A DNA stretch of 64,000 bases from Verrucomicrobiota bacterium. Its GTDB lineage: Bacteria; Verrucomicrobiota; Verrucomicrobiia; Opitutales; UBA953. The stretch spans positions 107,594-171,593 of the forward strand of contig JAPLTU010000040.1 in NCBI GenBank assembly GCA_026397965.1, read 5' to 3'. The translations under genes were made by a program, and so were the position numbers. Below are positions 58,414-64,000 of the stretch, piece by piece. The notes under the pieces are model-generated. The model saw nothing but the letters and a program-made list of their open reading frames with translations. It ran no database searches and was not told where the DNA came from. Within the stretch, counting starts at the first letter, position 1. The number at the start of each line of letters is the position of its first letter.

Positions 58414-59655
58414 TTAAGTGCGTTCGAGCGCCGCGATGCATTCGACGTGCCGCGTTTGCGGGAAGAGGTCAAAGGGGCGGACGGCGATCACCTTCCATCC
58501 CAGGGTGCAAAGGTATTTCAAATCACGTGCTTGGGTGTCCGGAGCGCAACTGACATAGACGATGCGACGCGGATTGAAGCGGTGCAGTTGCTCTAAGAAG
58601 GCTTCATCGCAGCCCTTGCGGGGCGGGTCGACAATCACCGCAGAATCAGCGCCGTTGACTGGGATATTCTTGAAGATGGATTCGGCGGTGCCAGCGATGA
58701 AGCGGCAGTTCACCAGACGGTTAAGGGTCGCATTCTCCGCCGCCTTGCGGGCCGCTTCCGCACTGACCTCGACTCCGTTGACGGATTCGAACTGACGGGC
58801 ACCTGAGAGGGCGAAAAGGCCCGAGCCGCAATAGGTATCGACGAGGTGCTTCGCGCCTGACTCTTGGGCAAGCTTGATGGCATAACCAACGAACTGCTCG
58901 AGGACGGAGGGATTATTTTGGAAGAATTCTCCAGCCAGGAACTTGAGTTGAATGGCACCGACTTTTTCGGTGACGACTTGGCGTGGGTCGGTGATGACGC
59001 CTTCTTCGCAATCGCGGAAGAGCAGGGTGGCTCCGCGTTCGAAGCGCCCTGGGTTGCCCCGAATCTCTTTCCGGGATTTCGCAAAAGATGAATTAATCGC
59101 ATCGGTCGCAATCGGACATTTAGGTACATCGATGACGCGGCGGGATGTGCCGGAGGCCAGGAAGCCGATGGGGAAGTCGGCCCGTCGTGGGGTCATGAAG
59201 TGCGGCGTGATCTTCGAACGGTAGCCGTATTGCTTCGGCGATGGGTGGCAGGGTTCGACTTCTACTTTGAGTCCGCCCAGGCGTTCGAAGGCTTCCGCGA
59301 CTTGCTTGCGCTTCCACTCGAGCTGCTGAGGGTAGGCCAGATTCTGGTATTGGCAGCCGCCGCATTCTCCGAAGAGGTCGCAACGGGGTTGGACTCGATG
59401 CGGCGAAGGGATGACGACGCGGACAAGGTCGGCTCGGGAGAAGTTGGCTGAATTATGCCAGACGCGGGCGACGATTTTTTCCCCGGGTAGCGCTCCAGGA
59501 ATAAAGACCACCCAGCCGTCGACGCGGGCGAGACCTTCGCCGAGGTTGGTGATTGTGGCTATTTCTACCTCGATCTCTTGATGGTAAGTAAATTTGCCAG
59601 GACGGAACTTGGATGCGTCAGGCTTGCGTGATTGAGGTGGCTCGAATTCGGACAT
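58414..59655 (-). CDS. rlmD: 23S rRNA (uracil-C5) methyltransferase, RumA/RlmD type
   Basis: The ~413-residue enzyme has an N-terminal TRAM domain, an iron-sulfur cluster site (CDLFGECGGCQYQN, with a fourth Cys in VPKCPI), the SAM fold (LVDTYCGSGLFAL) and the nucleophile/base region VYVSCAPDTQARDLKYL, which has the catalytic cysteine. It methylates a uracil in 23S rRNA or tRNA; RlmD/RlmC/TrmA cannot be separated here. The start is ATG 59655, or GTG 59673. Confidence 0.88.
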   Translation of the reverse strand: MSEFEPPQSRKPDASKFRPGKFTYHQEIEVEIATITNLGEGLARVDGWVVFIPGALPGEKIVARVWHNSANFSRADLVRVVIPSPHRVQPRCDLFGECGGCQYQNLAYPQQLEWKRKQVAEAFERLGGLKVEVEPCHPSPKQYGYRSKITPHFMTPRRADFPIGFLASGTSRRVIDVPKCPIATDAINSSFAKSRKEIRGNPGRFERGATLLFRDCEEGVITDPRQVVTEKVGAIQLKFLAGEFFQNNPSVLEQFVGYAIKLAQESGAKHLVDTYCGSGLFALSGARQFESVNGVEVSAEAARKAAENATLNRLVNCRFIAGTAESIFKNIPVNGADSAVIVDPPRKGCDEAFLEQLHRFNPRRIVYVSCAPDTQARDLKYLCTLGWKVIAVRPFDLFPQTRHVECIAALERT

Positions 59656-59739
59656 GTGATGAAAGTCAGCCACAACGCGAGGAGGTCGAGCCTTATCCCT
59701 TGTGGCCCCTTGACGGCTAGCCTTGCCCTCCGGCAGGAC

Positions 59740-60561
59740 ATGCTACTCACTGCCACCGTGTCCGAAGAGGTCATCCAAAGTCGTCAGAACCCCCGCGTCC
59801 AGGCGTTGGCCCGCTTGCGCGACCGCGCGGAGCGAGAAGCCCGCGGCTTGTTCATCGCGGAAGGTCTGCGGGAGCTGTCCCGGGCGATCGAGCGCAAGCT
59901 CGAGGTTCTGGAGATCTATTTCTGCCCGTCGATGTTTCGCGGATCGGAGGCCGCCGAACTCGTCACCCATGGTCGAGCCTCCGGGGTGCAGTGCTGTGAA
60001 TTGGGGGTTTCGGCGTTTGAGAAGGTCAGTGGGCGCGAAGGGCCCGATGGGTTGATTGGTGTTGCTCGCACGTGGGATTGCTCCCTTGGGCAACTCAAGC
60101 CTTCGGCTAATCCTCTGATCTTGCTCGCCGAATCGGTCGAGAAGCCAGGCAACCTCGGTGCCTTACTTCGTACGGCGGACTCCGCCGGTTGTGATGCGCT
60201 CATCGTCTGCGACCCGATCACCGATGTCTTTAATCCCAATGTCGTTCGTTCGTCTCAGGGAGCGCTTTTCTCGATATCCGTGGCGGTTTGTACCTCGCAG
60301 GAGGCAGCCGCTTGGATGAAGTCGAAGGGCATCCGCTCTTTGGCGACTTCACCAGCGGCCACCAAGGCTTATTGGGATGTCGATTGTCGCGGACCCGTCG
60401 CCTTGTTGCTCGGCTCGGAGAAGGACGGTTTGACGGATTTTTGGCTTAAGAGCGCGGACGAGAAGATCTCGATCCCGCAGGCTGGATCATCGGATTCGCT
60501 CAATGTTTCCAGTGCCGCGGCGATTTGCCTCTTCGAGGCGGTCCGCCAGCGCCGGAAATAA
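59740..60561 (+). CDS. SpoU/TrmH-family RNA 2'-O-methyltransferase
   Basis: From ATG 59740 the 273-residue protein has an N-terminal substrate-binding domain (SRQNPRVQALARLRDRAERE, GLFIAEGLREL) and the SPOUT knot: EKPGNLGALLRTADSAG, NPNVVRSSQGALFSI, LLLGSEKDGLTDFWL and IPQAGSSDSLNVSSAAAICL, the three conserved motifs of SpoU enzymes. Known relatives methylate 23S rRNA G2251-type sites (RlmB). The frame is open upstream to 59632 but those codons overlap the divergent methyltransferase gene. Confidence 0.9.
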   Translation: MLLTATVSEEVIQSRQNPRVQALARLRDRAEREARGLFIAEGLRELSRAIERKLEVLEIYFCPSMFRGSEAAELVTHGRASGVQCCELGVSAFEKVSGREGPDGLIGVARTWDCSLGQLKPSANPLILLAESVEKPGNLGALLRTADSAGCDALIVCDPITDVFNPNVVRSSQGALFSISVAVCTSQEAAAWMKSKGIRSLATSPAATKAYWDVDCRGPVALLLGSEKDGLTDFWLKSADEKISIPQAGSSDSLNVSSAAAICLFEAVRQRRK

Positions 60562-60562
60562 A

Positions 60563-60587
60563 AAGACCAGGGGTTTAGCCTGGTCTT
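60563..60587. terminator. Bidirectional terminator between SpoU and transaldolase genes
   Basis: AAGACCAGG and CCTGGTCTT form a 9-bp stem with a 7-base loop; an A-rich run precedes it and T-rich DNA follows, so it can serve both convergent genes. Confidence 0.8.
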
Positions 60588-60609
60588 GTTTGAGAGACTG
60601 ACGATTCGC

Positions 60610-61563
60610 TTAGCCGATGGCCTTGGCGACGAGGTCGTCCAGCTTCTTGCCGTCGACGGCGAACGCGCGAATACCTTCGGCGGTCTTTTCCGTGGCCATG
60701 GCGTCTTCGTTGTGGTGCCAGCGGAAGTCCTTTTCGTCCCAGACCTTAGCGGCTTCGCCTTCAGACTTGGCGGCGGCTTCATTGAGCGCCTTGGGCACTG
60801 GGGCGGAGTCTTTGGAGAGCTCTTCGAGGAGGTTCGGGGCAATCGTGAGAAGGTCGCAACCGCAGAGGGCCTTGATTTGGCCGCAATTACGGAAGGAGGC
60901 GCCCATGACTTCGGTCTTGATATCGTTACGCTTATAATAGGCGAAGATGCGTCGGACGGACTGCACGCCAGGGTCATTGGCGCCCGAAGAAGCGGTTTCG
61001 TTCCAATTGGCACCTTGAGATTTTTTATGCCAATCGTAGATGCGTCCTACGAATGGCGAGATCAGCTGGACCTTGGCGTCGGCGCAGGCGACGGCCTGGG
61101 CGAACGAGAAAAGCAGGGTGAGGTTGCAACGGATGCCTTCTTTTTCGAGTTCGGCGGCGGCTTGGATGCCTTCCCAGGTCGAAGCCATCTTGACGAGGAT
61201 GCGCTCCTTGGGGATGCCGGCGGCCTTATAGAGAGCGATGAGTTCCTTGGCCTTGGCAATAGTCGCTACTTTGTCAAAGGACAGGCGGGCGTCGACTTCG
61301 GTGGAGACGCGGCCCGGGACGATCTTGAGAATTTCGGTGCCGAAGGAGATGAGGAGAGCGTCGACGGCGGCCTGGACCCCGCGACTCTTGTTGTCCAAGG
61401 CGGCCTTTTGGAGGAGGGCCTGGTACTCGGGCATCTGGACGGCCTTGAGGATCAGACTCGGGTTGGTCGTGGCATCCAGCGGCTTGAAGGCCTTCATGGC
61501 GGCAAAATCGCCGGTATCCGCGACGACTTTGGTGTGTTGGCGAAGTTGCTCGAGTGCGTTCAT
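60610..61563 (-). CDS. tal: Transaldolase
   Basis: The 317-residue class I transaldolase has [16 protein letters not shown] at the N-terminus, the Schiff-base lysine in [14 protein letters not shown] and [12 protein letters not shown]. This is the TalA/TalB size class. It exchanges dihydroxyacetone units between sedoheptulose 7-phosphate and glyceraldehyde 3-phosphate. It diverges from asnS with 126 bp between, and has its own terminator. Confidence 0.97.
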   Translation of the reverse strand: MNALEQLRQHTKVVADTGDFAAMKAFKPLDATTNPSLILKAVQMPEYQALLQKAALDNKSRGVQAAVDALLISFGTEILKIVPGRVSTEVDARLSFDKVATIAKAKELIALYKAAGIPKERILVKMASTWEGIQAAAELEKEGIRCNLTLLFSFAQAVACADAKVQLISPFVGRIYDWHKKSQGANWNETASSGANDPGVQSVRRIFAYYKRNDIKTEVMGASFRNCGQIKALCGCDLLTIAPNLLEELSKDSAPVPKALNEAAAKSEGEAAKVWDEKDFRWHHNEDAMATEKTAEGIRAFAVDGKKLDDLVAKAIG

Positions 61564-61689
61564 AGAGTGGAAGGGCTTGGAGCGTGATAAAGGGGATGAA
61601 ATTGTCCAGCCAGAGTCGTGGCGAGTCCGCCGGGGATGCTTTTGCCATCTCTCGCTTGTTTTGGGGGGCTGGCTCGTTCAAATTACCCC

Positions 61690-63066
61690 ATGCGAATTAA
61701 GGTTAAGCAGGCTTTGGCTTCGGCGGAGCCGCTCATGGATATCACGATCGCGGGATGGGTCCGTACGCGACGCGACGCGAAAGAATTTTCCTTCGTGGAA
61801 GTCAATGACGGCTCCTGCTTCAAGAACCTTCAGGTGGTGGTGGACGCCACTGCTCCGGGCGCGGAACACCTTAAGGAAGCGCTGACCGGCTCTTCGGTCA
61901 GCATAGATGGAGAACTCGTGCCCTCGCCGGCCAAGGGCCAGAAATGGGAGTTCAAGGCCACGGCCTTCCGGCTTCTCGGTCGGGCCGACGAGACTTTCCC
62001 GCTGCAAAAAAAAGGACACACCGTGGAATTTTTGCGCTCAATCCCGCACTTGCGGGCACGGACGAATCGCACGGGCTCCCTGTTGCGTATCCGTAGTCGC
62101 CTGGCCTGGGCGGTCCATGAATTCTTTCAAGCAAAGGGGTTCGTTAATGTGCATACGCCCATCATCACGGCGAGCGATTGCGAAGGGGCAGGGGAGTTAT
62201 TTCGCGTCACCACTTTAGACCCTAAAGATCCGCCCAAAGATAATCAGGGTAAGGTGGATTGGGCGGGAGATTTTTTCGGCCGGCAATCCTACCTTACGGT
62301 TTCGGGGCAGCTGGAAGGGGAAACTTTAGCCTGTGGACTTGGGGATATCTATACTTTCGGCCCGACGTTCCGGGCGGAAAATTCGCATACCAGCCGGCAC
62401 GCCAGCGAGTTCTGGATGATCGAGCCAGAGATGGCGTTTTGCGACCTTACGGGGGACATGCAATGCGCGGAAGAACTCGTCAAATACCTTGTAAAGACGG
62501 CCCTGGAACAGTGTCCGGACGAACTAGAATTCTTCAATGCCTACGTCGATAAAGGCCTACTCGAGCGACTGAGATTCGTCGCCGAACGACCCTTTGCGCG
62601 CATCACTTACACAGAGGCCATCGATATCTTATCCAAGACATCGCAGGTTTTTGAATTCCCCGTCACCTGGGGCGAGAATCTGCAATCGGAGCACGAGCGT
62701 TTTTTGACCGAAGTCCATTTCAAATGCCCGGTGACCGTCCATGACTATCCGAAGGGTGCGAAGCCGTTTTATATGCGACAGAATGATGATGGCAAAACGG
62801 TGGCCGCGATGGACGTGTTAGTTCCCGGTGTCGGCGAGATCATCGGAGGCAGTCAGCGAGAGGAACGACTTGATCGCTTGGTCGCGGCGATGCAATCACA
62901 CGGACTCGACCTTCAGAACTATGCATGGTATGTGGACACTCGTCGCTTTGGCACGGTGCCGCATGCGGGCTTCGGTCTCGGCTTCGAGCGGTTGCTCATG
63001 TTCATTTCGGGAGAAGGCAACATCCGGGATGTCATTCCGTATCCGCGAACCCCTGGTCACGCCTAA
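61690..63066 (+). CDS. asnS: Asparaginyl-tRNA synthetase
   Basis: ATG 61690 gives 458 residues; the frame is open 24 codons upstream. It has the OB-fold anticodon-binding domain (ITIAGWVRTRRDAKEFSFVE) and class IIb catalytic motifs: motif 2 FRAENSHTSRHASEF and motif 3 GFGLGFERLLMFISG. Asn rather than Asp specificity is inferred from the overall pattern. The cognate tRNA-Asn lies at 3836. The start has no Shine-Dalgarno sequence. Confidence 0.96.
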   Translation: MRIKVKQALASAEPLMDITIAGWVRTRRDAKEFSFVEVNDGSCFKNLQVVVDATAPGAEHLKEALTGSSVSIDGELVPSPAKGQKWEFKATAFRLLGRADETFPLQKKGHTVEFLRSIPHLRARTNRTGSLLRIRSRLAWAVHEFFQAKGFVNVHTPIITASDCEGAGELFRVTTLDPKDPPKDNQGKVDWAGDFFGRQSYLTVSGQLEGETLACGLGDIYTFGPTFRAENSHTSRHASEFWMIEPEMAFCDLTGDMQCAEELVKYLVKTALEQCPDELEFFNAYVDKGLLERLRFVAERPFARITYTEAIDILSKTSQVFEFPVTWGENLQSEHERFLTEVHFKCPVTVHDYPKGAKPFYMRQNDDGKTVAAMDVLVPGVGEIIGGSQREERLDRLVAAMQSHGLDLQNYAWYVDTRRFGTVPHAGFGLGFERLLMFISGEGNIRDVIPYPRTPGHA

Positions 63067-63680
63067 GTTGGGTAGCGCCAGACGTGATGCGAGATGCTAC
63101 GCTTGAGTGAGGGAAGCGGCGAAGCCCGAGGGGTCGTCGGCCTGCACCCTTCAGGATTTATTGGAGTCTGCTCAATCTTTCGGCCCACGCTTTAACCGGT
63201 GTATCAAAAAAATGATGACAACCTTAAGCTGGGCTGCAAATTGCCGGCGGTTATAATGCTGGTCTGGCCGGCTTGCTTGGGGATGGAGAGATCTGCCGGC
63301 CGTTAAGCGCATAGGCCCGATGGGTAGAGTTCGGGTTTCGGGAGCCGAAGAAGCCTCAGGGAGAGATGGTTGGTAGTAAAAAATATGTTAAAATTACATA
63401 TCTTCATCCTAAACCGTTCTTAATAAGCATGATATCGTATGTATGCCGCCTGTGAAAAAATGAAAAATCCGCTTGAAATCGAGGCAACGTTTCTTCACTC
63501 TTGGACTTCCCTCCCCTTAAAGGAGGCTGTTCCTTGGATCGTTCGGTGTTCGGAGTCAGTGGCGCAAATAAAAACGCCGGTGACCGAAAAAAGACGTTGA
63601 CGAAACAATCAACGACAACACCGTCCGCCGTTCCTCCCTTTAACCGGAGGCCCCTTTCGGTTCTTTGAGAGTTCATTTTT
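63067..63680. other. Long intergenic region upstream of the rRNA operon
   Basis: About 614 bp with no protein-like frame. A TATAAT at 63252 lacks a good -35. A possible hairpin pairs GGCCGGC (near 63268) with GCCGGCC (near 63295). From 63380 the DNA becomes AT-rich. A boxA-like GGTTCTTTGA occurs near 63658, similar to antitermination sites in rRNA leaders, though it lies just upstream of the best promoter candidate. Confidence 0.5.
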
Positions 63681-63709
63681 TTGTGCGACAATACGGCCTA
63701 TCGTATTAG
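63681..63709 (+). promoter_or_regulatory. Putative rRNA operon promoter
   Basis: TTGTGC (63681-63686), a 17-bp spacer and TATTAG (63704-63709) lie 167 bp before the 16S gene. A dyad AATACG-CGTATT overlaps the spacer. Both hexamers match the consensus only partly, so the call is tentative. Confidence 0.35.
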
Positions 63710-63875
63710 TCAAAACCTTACACCTGGTGAACCCGGCGATAACTGATCGCGGGTTCTACCATTAAAATTAGAAAACGCGAATTTAGATTATCACCGGTGT
63801 TTCACTAGGAACTTGAGAAAATAAAAATAGTTCGGATCCCAGGATCCGAACCTTCAAATGCCTGCTTCGGCAGGA
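63710..63875 (+). other. 16S rRNA leader with three hairpins
   Basis: The leader can form AACCCGGCGAT with ATCGCGGGTT (one bulged base), the perfect GTTCGGATCC-CA-GGATCCGAAC hairpin (63830-63851), and CCTGC-TTCG-GCAGG (63860-63873) followed by ATTTTT just before the mature 5' end. Such structures usually guide RNase processing of the 5' end. Confidence 0.5.

Positions 63876-64000
<125 letters not shown>

Noticed and set aside
60586..61587. 333-residue plus-strand frame
   Set aside because: It is antisense to transaldolase over nearly its whole length, and the transaldolase motifs are clear.

Overview
This window looks like a piece of a Verrucomicrobia chromosome, probably class Opitutae. The evidence is the 5' end of a 16S rRNA gene at the right edge, whose opening reads like Opitutae 16S, together with lineage-typical proteins: a Verru_Chthon cassette protein A, a PVC-type membrane dehydrogenase with C-terminal heme c, a PEP-CTERM protein with autotransporter-type beta repeats, and BamA/Skp/LpxD, which show a Gram-negative envelope. 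GC content is moderately high. Most genes, including ribosomal protein genes, have no Shine-Dalgarno sequence, and many neighbours overlap by ATGA.

Left part (1-20 kb). A minus-strand cluster holds a partial NanA-like aldolase, an MFS transporter and two kelch mutarotases (NanM-like), suggesting sialic acid use. Next come tRNA-Asn, a tiny very basic protein, a lipoprotein and an OGG1-type DNA glycosylase. A minus-strand run then encodes an ABC ATPase, a FecCD permease and a 1194-residue AsmA-like protein. After that are a VWA protein with a MerR-like regulator, two tandem ammonium transporters that each have a sigma-54 type promoter directly against the start codon, an outer-membrane-barrel candidate, a small integrase-arm-like protein, a DUF4236-DUF6786 fusion, tRNA-Leu and HU.

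Middle (20-42 kb). A sugar-oxidation cluster (PQQ-type sugar dehydrogenase, exported TIM-barrel isomerase, PVC dehydrogenase-cytochrome) is followed by the housekeeping run rplY-pth-rpsF-ssb-rplI. Then come an exported nuclease/phosphatase-family protein, a PEP-CTERM beta-repeat protein, and a five-gene minus-strand operon coupling an exported unknown protein, Verru_Chthon protein A and a complete iron-type ABC importer.

Right part (42-64 kb). Core genes follow: dnaB-bamA-skp-lpxD-prs, an exported peroxiredoxin, fabZ-fabI tightly joined to an OleA-like thiolase and an OleB-like hydrolase (half of the olefin pathway), gyrB-gyrA, a 23S rRNA uracil methyltransferase, a SpoU methyltransferase, transaldolase, asnS, and an rRNA leader with hairpins before the 16S gene. 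Assignments come from reading motifs by eye; no database search was run.
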